A stretch of 64,000 bases of DNA. Origin: Novosphingobium olei. GTDB lineage: Bacteria; Pseudomonadota; Alphaproteobacteria; Sphingomonadales; Sphingomonadaceae. Below, in pieces: positions 7,382 to 16,638 of this stretch. Both the position numbers and the translations under genes were made by a program. Each line of letters begins with the position of its first letter. The first letter of the stretch is position 1. The notes beneath the pieces were generated by a model, which was given only the letters and a program-made list of their open reading frames with translations, was not told where the DNA came from and ran no database searches. The DNA lies in the NCBI RefSeq assembly GCF_012927405.1, contig NZ_JABBGM010000008.1:1-64000 (forward strand). Direction: 5' to 3'.

Positions 7382-7588
7382 CGGCGCACATTAGGCTTTT
7401 TCGAACGGGATGGACCTCAAGGTCGGGTCGCGGGGCGCGGATCGTCTGCCCGCCACTATAACCGTGGTCTCTTTGTAGTGTTGCGAATCTGCAACGGGCG
7501 TATTCGCTCTTGCTGTTTCGATCGAGATCCTCGGAACGGACAGGTAAGTTCCTGATTGGGAGCAGGAATGTCTAACGAGGAACGGAAC

Positions 7589-8206
7589 ATGGTCTCAAAA
7601 ACACTTGTCAGCCTGGCCGTCGCGGCGACCGCCATTGCCGCGCAGCCAGCCTTCGCACAGGGGGATGCGACTTCCTCTGGCAACGGCACGACCTTTCGCG
7701 GAATTCGCGTTGAAGCCAACGTCGGCGGCGATCGCTTCCAGTCGGAAGGCAACCACAACGACAAGTTCGGCTATGGCGGAACGATCGGGTTCGACGGCAC
7801 CTATGGCGATCGCATCGTGATCGGCGCCGAAGGCAGCTACTGGCGGGCCAACAACTGGAACGAAAACTGCACCGCGCTGAGCGATGGCAACAGCATCTGC
7901 CACAAGGCGTTCGAGGAGTGGGGTGCCGCGGTTCGCGCTGGATACATGGTTACCCCGAACCTGATGGTGTTCGGCAAGGGCGGCTACGTGAATGGCGAAC
8001 AGCGTCGCCGCATCGATGGCCCGGCAGGAAATCAGCTAGTCTATGACCACTACCGCGCCGACGGTTACCAGGTCGGTGGTGGCCTCGAATATTCGATGGG
8101 CAGCGAAAGCCCCCTCTACGCCAACGTGCAGTACGTCTATTCGAACTATCACGGCCATTCCTCGCGCCAGCGCGTGATGATGGGCCTGGGCGTGCGCTTC
8201 AAGTAA
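7589..8206 (+). CDS. Outer membrane beta-barrel protein
   Basis: A 205-residue exported protein. The start ATG 7589 follows a GAGG site and opens a clear signal peptide cleaved after AQPAFA (about residue 23). The mature part alternates hydrophobic and polar residues in strands ending in aromatic residues (FGYGGTIGFDGTYGDRIVIG, YANVQYVYSNYHG) and ends in VRFK, as in eight-stranded OmpA/Omp25-like barrels. The only two cysteines (NENCTAL and SICHK) lie close together and could form a periplasmic or loop disulfide. Its function is probably structural or adhesive. It is monocistronic with its own terminator. Confidence 0.85.
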   Translation: MVSKTLVSLAVAATAIAAQPAFAQGDATSSGNGTTFRGIRVEANVGGDRFQSEGNHNDKFGYGGTIGFDGTYGDRIVIGAEGSYWRANNWNENCTALSDGNSICHKAFEEWGAAVRAGYMVTPNLMVFGKGGYVNGEQRRRIDGPAGNQLVYDHYRADGYQVGGGLEYSMGSESPLYANVQYVYSNYHGHSSRQRVMMGLGVRFK

Positions 8207-8220
8207 CGACACACTGGACG

Positions 8221-8256
8221 AAACACCCGTCGACATCGGTCGCGGGTGTTTTGTTC
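8221..8256 (+). terminator. Intrinsic terminator after the barrel gene
   Basis: AAACACCCG (8221-8229) pairs with CGGGTGTTT (8243-8251) around a 13-base loop, followed by TGTTC. It lies 15 bases after the stop codon. Confidence 0.75.
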
Positions 8257-8696
8257 GGAAAAGCGCGAACAAGTCAGTCCAGCCGGTCTTCCACGCCGTC
8301 GGCACCGGCCCAATTGAGCGCCGCCCTGCTCTCGAACGGGCGGCATTAGCCGGCGTGTACGAGCCCTTGCCGCGAACGATCGCAGACATGGCGCTTAACA
8401 ACAAGCCAGCCCACCTGGGGCGCAACGCCGACCCATCTCTACGCCAACGCTCCAAACGGGGGGCAACCCTTCGCTCGACCAGATTGGAGCACTTGCCTAG
8501 GTCGTGATGATGTCGATCCAGGACCCGCAACGGCGGAGGACGGGCGTTGACGCTGCGCATCGCCGCTGCCGGCGAGCCATCTGGTTGATCCATCAAGACC
8601 TATCCAATCAATCCATGCCCGCGTCACCGCGGGGCTGGGTACCTTGGCCGGAAGCCGCTGGCGTGCGGCGTATTCGATCCTGGGAGAGATGCGTTC
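8257..8696. other. Gene-free stretch
   Basis: About 440 bases between the terminator and the PepSY gene. Open frames here are short, lack ribosome sites and have no recognisable protein features. I see no RNA gene; the last 100 bases presumably hold the promoter of the PepSY gene, but no convincing promoter boxes were found. Confidence 0.4.
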
Positions 8697-9224
8697 ATGC
8701 GCAAATGGCACCGCTGGGCGGCGATACCGGCCGGCATCTTCATGTTCATCATCGCGCTGACGGGCGTTTTGCTTCACCTCGACATGATCCGCGTGGGACA
8801 CAGCCCGCCGGGGCACGAGGACCAGGCCCCGCCGCCGGTCCAGCCGATGCCTGCCGCCGGCGAGATCGGTCCGATCATGGCCCGCATCAACGCGGTGATC
8901 GCGGCGCATCCCGAAATTCCGGTGACGCAGGTCACGCTCAACCTGACGGGTCCTGCCGTTACCGTCGAGGCCGGGGCCGGGGGGGCTCCGGGAAGCCCGA
9001 TGCTGAAGATCGACGCCGCGAGCGGCAAGCTGATACCCCAGCCGCCGGTCGAGCCGGACTTCCACAACGTGCTGCAGGACATCCATGCCGGCTACATCGC
9101 GGGCTGGACCGGGCGGATCATCAGCATCCTGCGCGGCATCAGCCTGATCGTGCTGAGAATCACCGGGCTGGAGACGTGGTGGACGATGCGCAAGCGCGGC
9201 AAGAAAAAGGGCCTGTGGTGGTAG
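8697..9224 (+). CDS. PepSY-domain membrane protein
   Basis: A 175-residue protein with an N-terminal membrane segment (AAIPAGIFMFIIALTGVLLHL), a periplasmic PepSY-like domain (MLKIDAASGKLIPQP) and a C-terminal membrane segment (IISILRGISLIVLRITGLETWW) before a basic tail. This layout is typical of the short PepSY-associated proteins that accompany TonB receptors and siderophore reduction in Sphingomonadales. No receptor gene is adjacent here. The ribosome site is the GGGAGA about eight bases upstream. Confidence 0.75.
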   Translation: MRKWHRWAAIPAGIFMFIIALTGVLLHLDMIRVGHSPPGHEDQAPPPVQPMPAAGEIGPIMARINAVIAAHPEIPVTQVTLNLTGPAVTVEAGAGGAPGSPMLKIDAASGKLIPQPPVEPDFHNVLQDIHAGYIAGWTGRIISILRGISLIVLRITGLETWWTMRKRGKKKGLWW

Positions 9225-9245
9225 GCTGGCCGAAGGGGGCGGGCA

Positions 9246-9441
9246 CCCCAAGTTGACAAAGTTGACAGACTACAATGGGCAAAGTGTGCTTGTCCGGGCG
9301 GCACGTCGCCACCAAGGCGCCGGAAGGCACCATGGAATTGATTTCACTTGATGTTACGGACGATCATGGCCGCTCTGATACACCCACGACGGGCATGTAG
9401 GACAGGGCGGCCATCCTTGCGTATGCAACAAGTGCGTCAAC
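9246..9441. repeat. Dispersed ~200-bp repeat, copy 1
   Basis: The left end (9246-9283), read from CCCCAAGTTGACAAAGTTGA onward, matches 56904-56941 with one difference in 38 bases. The right end shares ATGTAGGACA (9395-9404; 57058-57067 in copy 2) and CTTGCGTATGCAA followed by GTCAAC. The ends are imperfectly inverted (AAGTTGAC against GTCAAC). The two copies have nearly equal lengths (196 and about 202 bases), so they look like diverged members of one miniature element. It occupies most of the gap between the PepSY gene and the TetR gene. Confidence 0.7.
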
Positions 9442-9480
9442 CGGCGTTTGGTGAGCGGGATCGGGTGAGCGGAAGTCCGG

Positions 9481-10131
9481 TCAGCGGGGATCGGCGTCCG
9501 GCTGGTAGAGCGCGCAGACCGCTTCGAGATGGTGCGCGATCAGCGCTTCGCGATCGGCCCAGGGGAACATCGGCCGGGCGATCAGCAACGAAGTGAGGCC
9601 GTGGACCGAGGCCCAGATCGACTGGGCCTGGATCTCGATCTCTTCGGTGCTTCGGCCGAGCACGCGCGCCAGCACTTCGCGCAGCATGTCGAACGCGCCC
9701 TGGCCGGCGGCGAGGACCGGATCGTTGCCCTGCTGGACCAGTTTGGCCACCGCCGGGTCGGTTTCCTGCATGAAGGCGAGGCGGTACATGTCCGGGTGGG
9801 TCAGGCCGAAATCGATGTAGGCACGGCCCAGCCGGTAGAAGTGTTCGCGCGGGGAGGCCGGTTCGGCAAGCACCCGGCGTGAAGCTTCGGCAAGGCCGGC
9901 GAAGGCGCGCAGGCACAGTTCGGCCGAGATTTCATGCGCGCTGGCAAAGTGGGCATAGAGCGAGGGCTGCGAAATGCCGACCGCCTGCGCGATCTGGCGC
10001 GTGGAGACCTGCGCCATGCCGTGCTGGGCGAACAATTGCAGCGCCACGTCGAGAATCTGTTCGCGCCGATCGCCGCCGCGGCTGCGACGATCGTTGGCGG
10101 CGGTGCCAGTCGGATTGGTGGTGATCGTCAT
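9481..10131 (-). CDS. TetR-family repressor of the RND efflux operon
   Basis: A 216-residue TetR regulator. Residues 20-70 hold the DNA-binding domain (DRREQILDVALQLFAQHG, then VSTRQIAQAVGISQPSLYAH). The C-terminal ligand domain is helical with no close family signature. It is divergent from an RND efflux operon, and the 91-base space between them contains two palindromes overlapping the operon promoter, so it most likely represses both itself and the pump. The inducer is unknown. Confidence 0.88.
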   Translation of the reverse strand: MTITTNPTGTAANDRRSRGGDRREQILDVALQLFAQHGMAQVSTRQIAQAVGISQPSLYAHFASAHEISAELCLRAFAGLAEASRRVLAEPASPREHFYRLGRAYIDFGLTHPDMYRLAFMQETDPAVAKLVQQGNDPVLAAGQGAFDMLREVLARVLGRSTEEIEIQAQSIWASVHGLTSLLIARPMFPWADREALIAHHLEAVCALYQPDADPR

Positions 10132-10162
10132 GCTTCTATTTCGTGAGCGGGGCAGAACCTGA

Positions 10163-10210
10163 TTGACATTGCAAATTGCAACCTATCATAGATAGCCTAT
10201 CACGGATAGG
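10163..10210 (+). promoter_or_regulatory. Efflux operon promoter with two TetR-type operators
   Basis: TTGACA at 10163-10168 is a good -35 box, and TATCAT at 10184-10189 a possible -10 with 15-base spacing. Two palindromes cover and follow it: CTATC-ATA-GATAG (10183-10195) and CCTATC-ACG-GATAGG (10196-10210), 13 bases centre to centre or slightly more. They share the half-site CTATC and abut each other, as expected for cooperative binding by a TetR dimer pair. Confidence 0.7.
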
Positions 10211-10222
10211 GGGATTCGGGAA

Positions 10223-11311
10223 ATGCGGAGGGGGCAGGTCATAGCCATAGTCGCAGGACTTGCGACAGTTGGCGTTCTGGTCATCGGGGTGAATCGGGGC
10301 AAGGCCGATGTGCCCGCGCCGACCGCGGCCGCCCCGATCCCGGTCCGCGCCGTGGCCGTCGGTGAAGCCGGCAGCGGCGGGTCCGCTTCGACCGGCAGTC
10401 CGGGCGAGAGCTTTGCGGCGACGATCCACCGCGAGCGCGAGGCGACGCTGTCCTTCCGCCTGCCCGGGCGCCTGATTTCGAGCCCGCCGCGCGAAGGCGC
10501 CCGGCTGGGTGCGGGCGCGGTTGTCGCCGCGATCGAGGCGACGCCGTGGCGCGCGGCGCTGGTGCGCGCGCAGGCCGAGGAAGACCGCCTGTCGCGCGCG
10601 GCGGCCCGCTATGCCACGCTGGCTCCCGATGGTGCGGTGTCCGATGCGCAGGCCAGGGACGCGCGCGATGCGCTGGCGGCGGCCCGCGCCGGCGTGGCCG
10701 CGGCCCGCTACGATCTTTCGAGTGCAACCCTGACGATGCCGTTTGCCGGCGTCGTCCTGACCCGCCGCGCCGAGATCGGCGAGACGGTGGCGGGCGGCCA
10801 GGCGGTGGCGATAGTGGCGGACCTCTCCTCGCCGATCATCGCCACCGCCCAGTTGCCGGCGGCGCGTGCGGCTGGGCTGCGGCCCGGCGCGATGGCGCAG
10901 GTCACGGTGCCGGGGCTGGCGCGGGCGATCGCGGCGCGGGTCATCCGCGTCGGCGCTGCCAGCGATGCGCGCTCGGGCACGGTCGCGGTCGACCTGGCGC
11001 TGAATGGCGCGGGTGCTTTGCCGAGCGGACTGTCCGCTTCGGTACGGTTCGAGGCGCCGGTCTCGGCGCAGTCCCCGACGGCGGCAAGCGAAGCACTGGT
11101 TCCGGCCGAGGCGATCCTCGATGCCGCGGGGACGCGCGCCTTCGTCTATGTGATCGACCAGCGCAACCGCGCGCATCGCGTGGAAGTGCGCTTTGCCGGG
11201 TTCGACGACCGCATGGCGCGGATCGGTGGCCTGGCCCCGGGGGCGCGGGTCATCACCGCAGGCGCGGGCTTCGTCGGCGATGGCGAGGCGGTGCAGGTGA
11301 CGGGCGAATGA
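10223..11311 (+). CDS. RND efflux periplasmic adaptor (MFP) subunit
   Basis: A 362-residue membrane-fusion protein. Residues 6-22 are an N-terminal anchor or uncleaved signal; the barrel-sandwich (lipoyl) halves are around LSFRLPGRLISSPPREGA and AGVVLTRRAEIGETVAGGQA, flanking an Ala-rich coiled-coil hairpin (about residues 110-160), followed by the beta-barrel domain. It bridges the inner-membrane RND pump and the outer-membrane channel encoded next. The stop overlaps the pump start as ATGA (11308-11311), indicating coupled translation. Confidence 0.92.
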   Translation: MRRGQVIAIVAGLATVGVLVIGVNRGKADVPAPTAAAPIPVRAVAVGEAGSGGSASTGSPGESFAATIHREREATLSFRLPGRLISSPPREGARLGAGAVVAAIEATPWRAALVRAQAEEDRLSRAAARYATLAPDGAVSDAQARDARDALAAARAGVAAARYDLSSATLTMPFAGVVLTRRAEIGETVAGGQAVAIVADLSSPIIATAQLPAARAAGLRPGAMAQVTVPGLARAIAARVIRVGAASDARSGTVAVDLALNGAGALPSGLSASVRFEAPVSAQSPTAASEALVPAEAILDAAGTRAFVYVIDQRNRAHRVEVRFAGFDDRMARIGGLAPGARVITAGAGFVGDGEAVQVTGE

Positions 11312-14300
11312 ACCGGATCATCGAATTCGCGGTCAAACGCTGGCAGTTTTCGCTGCTGGCCTTTGCGATGGTGATCGCGCTGGGGCTGAACGCGTTCTTC
11401 TCGATTCCCCGGACCGAGGACCCGCAGCTCAACTTTCCGAACTATTCGGTGATCGCCGTGCTGCCGGGCGCAACCCCGGCGGACATCGAGCAGCAGGTGA
11501 CCAAGCCGATCGAGGACGCGCTGGCGGGGCTGGACGGCCTGCGCGAGGTGCGTTCGACCAGCGGCGACGGCGTGGTGCAGGTCCACGCCGAATACGTCTG
11601 GGGCACCGATCCCGAGCGCAAGTACGATGAAGTGGTGCGCGAAGCGAATGCGCTGCGCGCGACGTTGCCGGCCGGGATCGTGCGCTTCGAGGTGCAGCGG
11701 GCGCGGCCGACGGGCGTGCCGATCGTGCAGGTTGCCCTGCTCAGCCGCATCCTGCCGATGCGCGCGCTGGAAAAGCAGGGGCAGGATCTGCGCGATGCGC
11801 TGGCGCGCATTCCCGGCATTCGCAAGGCCGAAGTGCTGGGCGCGCCGACCAGCGAACTGCGCGTGGCACTCGATACCGCGCGGATGGCCGCGCTGGGCAT
11901 CGCGCCGGGCCAGGTGGTCGAGGCATTGGGCGCGGGCGGGGCGGACACGCCCATCGGTACGGTCAATGCCGGAAACCGGCGGTTCAACGTGCGCTATGCC
12001 GGGACTTATCCCGACCTTGCCGCCGTGCGCGCGCAGCCGGTGCGGGTCGATGGCGGGCGGCCGGTGCTGGTGGGCGATGTGGCGCAAGTCGAATGGGCGC
12101 AGCGCGAACCCACGCAGATCGTACGCTTCAATGGGCAGCGTGCGCTGCTGGTCACCGCCGAGCAGGCCGACGGGCAGGACGTGCGCCGGCTGACGGATGC
12201 CGTGCGCGGCGAAGTCGACCGCTTCCGCATGACCTTGCCCGGCAGCGTCCGGATGCAGATCGGCTTCGTCCAGGCGGACAACGTGCGCCACCGGCTGGGT
12301 GCGTTGACGCGGGACTTCCTGCTCGCCTTCGTGATCGTGGCGTTCACGCTGCTGCCGCTGGGGTGGCGCGCGGCGGGGGTGGTGATGATCTCCATCCCCG
12401 TGTCGCTGCTGATCGGCATGGGCATCCTCGCCATGACCGGGGTGGGGCTGAACCAGATGGCGATTTCGGGCTTCGTCATCTCGCTTGGCCTGCTGGTCGA
12501 CGATGCCATCGTGGTGATCGAGAACGTGGCGCGCTGGCTGCGCGATGGCGCCGACCGGATGACCGCGGCGATTGCGGCGACGCAGCAGATCGCGCTGGCG
12601 GTGCTGGGTTGCACCGCTTGCCTGATGTTCGCGTTCCTGCCGCTCGTGGCGCTGCCAGAGGCGGCGGGATCGTTCATCCGTTCGCTGCCCATCGCAGTGC
12701 TGGGAACCGTGCTCGGATCGCTGATCGTGGCGATGACGCTGATGCCCTTTGCCGCGAGCCGGCTGTTGCCACGCAATGGCGATGCGCACGGCAATCCGAT
12801 GCTGCGGGCGATGACCACGGGGATCGAGCGGGTCTATGCCCCGGTGCTGCACCGCGCGCTCGAAGCGCCGAGGATGGCACTGGCGATCGTGCTGGGCGTT
12901 TCGCTGCTGTCGGTGCCGCTGGTGATGGGCATCGGCACCAGCCTGTTCCCGCCGGCCGAGCTGCCGCAGTTTTCGATCAAGATCGAGATGCCGCGCGGCA
13001 CCGCGCTGGCGACGACCGACGCGCTGGTGCGCCAGGTCGAACATGCGGTGCGCGCCGAGCGTGACGTCGCCTGGACCGTGGCGAGCGTGGGGCGCGGAGG
13101 GCCGCGGCTTTACTACAACGCGCTGCCGACGCCGGAGGACCCGGCAACCGCCGAAGTGCAGGTGGCGCTGAAGGAATGGGATCCGCGCACCAGCCCGGCG
13201 TTGCAGGACCGGCTGCGCGCGAAGTTTGCGCAGATGGCGGGCGCACGGATCAAGCTGGTCAACTTCCAGCAGGGGCCACCGATCGAAGCGCCGATCGCAG
13301 TGCGCATCGTCGGCCCCGACATCGACACGCTGCGGCGGCTGGCCGACCGGGGTGAAGAGCTGATGCGCGCGATGCCCGAGCTGCGCGACGTGGCCAACCC
13401 GGTGCGCGCAGCCCGGACCGACGTGGTGCTCGACGTGGACGAAGCGCGGGCAAGGTCGCTCGGCGTGGCGGCGGGTGCGCTGCGCCAGGCGGTGCAGGTG
13501 GCGCTGGGCGGCGCCAATCCGGCGGTGCTGCGCGACCGGGACGGCGACGATTATCCGGTGACGGTGCGCCTGCCGATGCAGGGCCGCAACGAGATTTCGG
13601 CGCTCGATCACGTGTTCGTGACGGGGGCCAGCGGCGGAAGCATTCCCTTGTCCGCACTCGCCACCGTGCGGTTGCAATCGGGCGTGGCGCAGATCGAGCG
13701 GGTGCAGCGCGAACGCGCGGTGACGCTGACCGCCTATGTTAGGGACGGCGTGCTTTCGAGCCGGGCTTCGACTGCGACGATCGACACGCTCAAGCGCAAG
13801 CTGGTGCTGCCGCCGGGCTATGCGTTCAAGGTGGCGGGCGAGGCCGAGGCGCAGGCGCGCAGCTTTGGCGGGCTGCTGCCGGCGGTAGTGGTGGCGACGG
13901 TGGGTATTCTGGCCGTGCTGGTGCTGGAATTCGGGACGTTCCGCAACGTGGTGGTGATCGCGGGCGTGGTGCCGCTGGGCTTCTTCGGCGCGGTGGCGGC
14001 GCTGTGGCTGACCGGGCACAGCCTGTCGTTCACCGCCTCGATCGGGCTGATCGCGCTGGTGGGGATCGAGATCAAGAATTCGATCCTGCTGGTCGATTTC
14101 ACCGAACAGCTGCGGCGCGACGGCATGCAGATCCGCGCGGCGGTGGAGAAGGCGGGCGAGCTGCGCTTCCTGCCGGTGCTGCTGACATCCATCACCGCGA
14201 TCGGCGGGCTGCTGCCGCTGGCGGTGGAAGGCAACGGGCTCAACGCGCCGATGGCCATCGCGATGATCGGCGGCCTGATCACCTCTACCCTGCTGGCGCG

Positions 14301-14391
14301 CATCGCCACGCCGGTGATGTACCTGCTGCTGGCCGAACGGGCGGAGCGCAGGCGAAAGCCGGTGATCAGCACGAAGGAGGCCCTGGCATGA
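11308..14391 (+). CDS. RND efflux transporter permease
   Basis: A 1027-residue AcrB/MexB-superfamily inner-membrane pump. Start ATG 11308 overlaps the adaptor stop. The N-terminal TM1 (WQFSLLAFAMVIALGLNAFF) is followed by a large periplasmic loop, and the TM4 proton-relay motif GLLVDDAIVVIENVAR lies near residue 399; the duplicated C-terminal half has the matching LIALVGIEIKNSILLVDF. Substrate cannot be deduced, but the sequence resembles HAE-1/heavy-metal-neutral members with short loops. It forms a tripartite system with the flanking adaptor and channel. Confidence 0.93.
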   Translation: MNRIIEFAVKRWQFSLLAFAMVIALGLNAFFSIPRTEDPQLNFPNYSVIAVLPGATPADIEQQVTKPIEDALAGLDGLREVRSTSGDGVVQVHAEYVWGTDPERKYDEVVREANALRATLPAGIVRFEVQRARPTGVPIVQVALLSRILPMRALEKQGQDLRDALARIPGIRKAEVLGAPTSELRVALDTARMAALGIAPGQVVEALGAGGADTPIGTVNAGNRRFNVRYAGTYPDLAAVRAQPVRVDGGRPVLVGDVAQVEWAQREPTQIVRFNGQRALLVTAEQADGQDVRRLTDAVRGEVDRFRMTLPGSVRMQIGFVQADNVRHRLGALTRDFLLAFVIVAFTLLPLGWRAAGVVMISIPVSLLIGMGILAMTGVGLNQMAISGFVISLGLLVDDAIVVIENVARWLRDGADRMTAAIAATQQIALAVLGCTACLMFAFLPLVALPEAAGSFIRSLPIAVLGTVLGSLIVAMTLMPFAASRLLPRNGDAHGNPMLRAMTTGIERVYAPVLHRALEAPRMALAIVLGVSLLSVPLVMGIGTSLFPPAELPQFSIKIEMPRGTALATTDALVRQVEHAVRAERDVAWTVASVGRGGPRLYYNALPTPEDPATAEVQVALKEWDPRTSPALQDRLRAKFAQMAGARIKLVNFQQGPPIEAPIAVRIVGPDIDTLRRLADRGEELMRAMPELRDVANPVRAARTDVVLDVDEARARSLGVAAGALRQAVQVALGGANPAVLRDRDGDDYPVTVRLPMQGRNEISALDHVFVTGASGGSIPLSALATVRLQSGVAQIERVQRERAVTLTAYVRDGVLSSRASTATIDTLKRKLVLPPGYAFKVAGEAEAQARSFGGLLPAVVVATVGILAVLVLEFGTFRNVVVIAGVVPLGFFGAVAALWLTGHSLSFTASIGLIALVGIEIKNSILLVDFTEQLRRDGMQIRAAVEKAGELRFLPVLLTSITAIGGLLPLAVEGNGLNAPMAIAMIGGLITSTLLARIATPVMYLLLAERAERRRKPVISTKEALA

Positions 14392-15773
14392 AGCAGCTGG
14401 TGTTCGTGGCGCCGCTGCTGCTGGCGGGTTGTGCGGCAGGCAGCGCCTATCGCGCGCCGAGCCTGCCGGTGGCCGATGCGTGGAAGGCGGCGGCGGCAAC
14501 GCCTCGCCCGGCGCCGGGGGCGTGGTGGAAGAGCTTCGGCGACTCCGCGCTCGATGCGCTGGTGGAGCAGGCGCTCGTCGCCAACCCGGACATCGACGTG
14601 GCGCTGGCGCGGGTGGAGCAGGCGCGCGCGGCGGCGGGGATGGCCAAGGCGAGCCAGCTGCCATCGGCCAACGTGACCGGATCGCTCGCGCGCTCGCAGC
14701 AGTCGCTCGAGGACGGGCTGGGGCGGCTGGCGCGCTATGTGCCGGGGTTCGGGCGGACGCAGGACCGCGCGGCGGCGGCGATCGAGGCGGGCTGGGACGT
14801 GGACTTTGCCGGCGAGTTGCGGCGCGGGCGCGAGGCGGCGTTGGCCGATCTCGTCGCGGCGCAGGCAGGAACGGATGCGGCCCGGCTGGCGGTGGTGGGC
14901 GATGTGGTCGACACCTACCTCGGCCTGCGGGGCAGCGAGGCGCAGCTTTCAGCGCTGGAGGCGCGGCGCGCGATCCTGGCCGAGCGGCTCGAGATCATGC
15001 GCAGGCGCGTGGCGACGGGCGAGGCGGCGGCGAATGCGCTGGAAGAGCCCACCGCGACGCTGGCGGTGATCGACGCGCTGGTGCCGCAGGTGCGCGGCGG
15101 GGTGGCCGTGGCCAAGGGACGGCTGGCGATTCTCGTCGGCAAGCCTGCTTCGGCGGATCTTCCCGAGCTGGCGCAGGCGGGCGCGATCCCCACGGCGGCG
15201 GACCCTGCGGCGGGCGTGCCGTCCGACCTGTTGCGGCGAAGGCCGGATCTGGTGGTGGCCGAAGCCAAGCTGCGCGCGAGCCATGCGAGAGTGGGCCAGG
15301 CGCTGGGTGAATACTGGCCCAAGATCAGCCTGTCGGGCCTGCTTGGCTTTGCGACCAATTCGCTGGCGAGCTTCGGCACGGGCGATTCGGCGACGGCACA
15401 AGGCGCGGTCGGCCTGCGCTGGCGCTTGTTCGACTTCGGCAGGGTGGATGCCGAGATCAGGCGCGCCAAGGGGGCGGAGAAGGAAGCGCTGGCGACCTAT
15501 CGCGGATCGGTGCTGCGCGCAGGGGAGCAGGTCGAAAGCGCCTTTGCGCGCCTTGCCACCGCACGCGCCGCGTTGGCCGCGCGCGAAGATCAGGCGGCGG
15601 CGCTGGCGCGGGCGGCGGAGCGCGCGGGCAAGGCGTTCAAGGTGGGCGAGATCAGCCGCGACCAGCTGCGCGCGGCGCAAGCGGTGCGGCTGGACGGGGT
15701 AGATGCCGTGCGCGATGCGCAAGTCGAAGTGGCGCGCGCGGTGCTGGGATGCCACCGCGCGCTGGGAGGCTGA
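14388..15773 (+). CDS. Outer-membrane efflux channel (NodT/TolC type lipoprotein)
   Basis: A 461-residue NodT-family factor. Start ATG 14388 overlaps the pump stop (ATGA) and follows an excellent AAGGAGG site. The signal peptide ends in a lipobox LLAGCAAG, so the protein is lipid-anchored. Two repeats of the outer-membrane efflux domain follow (WWKSFGDSALDALVEQALVA, and later ASHARVGQALGEYWPKISL), with long coiled-coil helices. It completes the efflux operon. The gene ends three bases before the convergent GST gene, with no visible terminator. Confidence 0.92.
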   Translation: MKQLVFVAPLLLAGCAAGSAYRAPSLPVADAWKAAAATPRPAPGAWWKSFGDSALDALVEQALVANPDIDVALARVEQARAAAGMAKASQLPSANVTGSLARSQQSLEDGLGRLARYVPGFGRTQDRAAAAIEAGWDVDFAGELRRGREAALADLVAAQAGTDAARLAVVGDVVDTYLGLRGSEAQLSALEARRAILAERLEIMRRRVATGEAAANALEEPTATLAVIDALVPQVRGGVAVAKGRLAILVGKPASADLPELAQAGAIPTAADPAAGVPSDLLRRRPDLVVAEAKLRASHARVGQALGEYWPKISLSGLLGFATNSLASFGTGDSATAQGAVGLRWRLFDFGRVDAEIRRAKGAEKEALATYRGSVLRAGEQVESAFARLATARAALAAREDQAAALARAAERAGKAFKVGEISRDQLRAAQAVRLDGVDAVRDAQVEVARAVLGCHRALGG

Positions 15774-15776
15774 TCG

Positions 15777-16565
15777 CTAGCTGGCGAAGCGGGCGAGATC
15801 GGTGAAGCGGATGTTGTCCTTGGCAAGGCCCTGCGTCACCACGTCGATGCCGCCGGCGCGGATCATCCATTCGAGCCGGTGATCGCGGTACTGGCGCTTG
15901 AACAGGCCGGCATCGAGCAGGGCGGCGACTTGGCCCATCGGTTCGACCTGGGTCTTCGCCTCGGCAAAAGTCGCTTCCACCGAAGGGCGCTGGCGGACGC
16001 GTTCGAGCCAGTCGGACAGCGGCGTGCCGCGTTCGGGCGCGAAGCCGAAGATGCCCGACATCATCACGTAGGGTGCGGCACAGAGATCGGCCCAGCCGAA
16101 GTCCGAGCCCGACAGCCAGCCGCTGGCGCTCAGGTGGCCCGACAGCCAGGCCTGCAACTGCGCGGTCTCCTTCTGCGCCACGGCGCGGAAATCGTCGACC
16201 CGGTCGGCCCCGCGACCGAAGAAGCGCACTTCGCCAAGGCCCCAGTTGATCGCTTCGTAATGCGTGTCGCAGACTTCCTCGATCATCCGGCAGCGTGCGC
16301 GTTCGAGCGGATCGGCCGGGCGCAGCGCGGGCGAGGGGTGCGCGTCTTCGAGATATTCGAGGATCACGCTTGAATCGTAGAGTGTGTGCGCATCGTCGAC
16401 GACGAGCGCGGGCACTTCCATCCGCGGGTTGTGGCGGGCGTAATCGTCGTTGTTGCCCGCACCGATGCCGGTCGGCAGGCTCTGCGTGAAGGCCAGTCCC
16501 TTTTCGCGCAGCATGATGCGCACCTTCTGGCCATAGGGGGAAAAGGGATGATCGTAGAGCAGCAT
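15777..16565 (-). CDS. Glutathione S-transferase family protein
   Basis: A 262-residue protein starting at ATG 16565; a longer frame upstream is rejected as it has no ribosome site and reads poorly. Residues 1-75 form the thioredoxin-like GST N-domain (LYDHPFSPYGQKVRIMLREK, MEVPALVVDD, DSSVILEYLEDAHP), with Ser and Tyr in the SPYGQ region as possible catalytic residues. The C-terminal all-helical domain extends about 50 residues beyond usual GSTs. It is likely a cytosolic detoxification enzyme. It converges on the efflux operon. Confidence 0.85.
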   Translation of the reverse strand: MLLYDHPFSPYGQKVRIMLREKGLAFTQSLPTGIGAGNNDDYARHNPRMEVPALVVDDAHTLYDSSVILEYLEDAHPSPALRPADPLERARCRMIEEVCDTHYEAINWGLGEVRFFGRGADRVDDFRAVAQKETAQLQAWLSGHLSASGWLSGSDFGWADLCAAPYVMMSGIFGFAPERGTPLSDWLERVRQRPSVEATFAEAKTQVEPMGQVAALLDAGLFKRQYRDHRLEWMIRAGGIDVVTQGLAKDNIRFTDLARFAS

Positions 16566-16587
16566 GGGGCAGGTGGTCTTTCGTCGT

Positions 16588-16622
16588 AAAAGACCGGGCG
16601 GAAGCAGCGCTCCCGCCCGGTC
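16588..16622 (-). terminator. Intrinsic terminator on the minus strand
   Basis: GACCGGGCGG (16592-16601) pairs with CCGCCCGGTC (16613-16622) across an 11-base loop. On the minus strand the hairpin is followed by TTTTACG. It lies just after the membrane protein gene at 16639 and before the GST start, so the GST gene is probably transcribed from its own promoter or by read-through. Confidence 0.75.
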
Positions 16623-16638
16623 CGGATGGCAGATATGA

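Noticed and set aside
8439..9256. Long frames on both strands over the PepSY gene
   Set aside because: They are shadows of the PepSY frame, which has clear membrane segments and a PepSY-like domain.
11146..14664. A 1172-codon minus-strand reading frame
   Set aside because: It runs antisense through the RND permease gene and has the His/Arg-rich composition of a shadow frame; the plus frame has all pump motifs.
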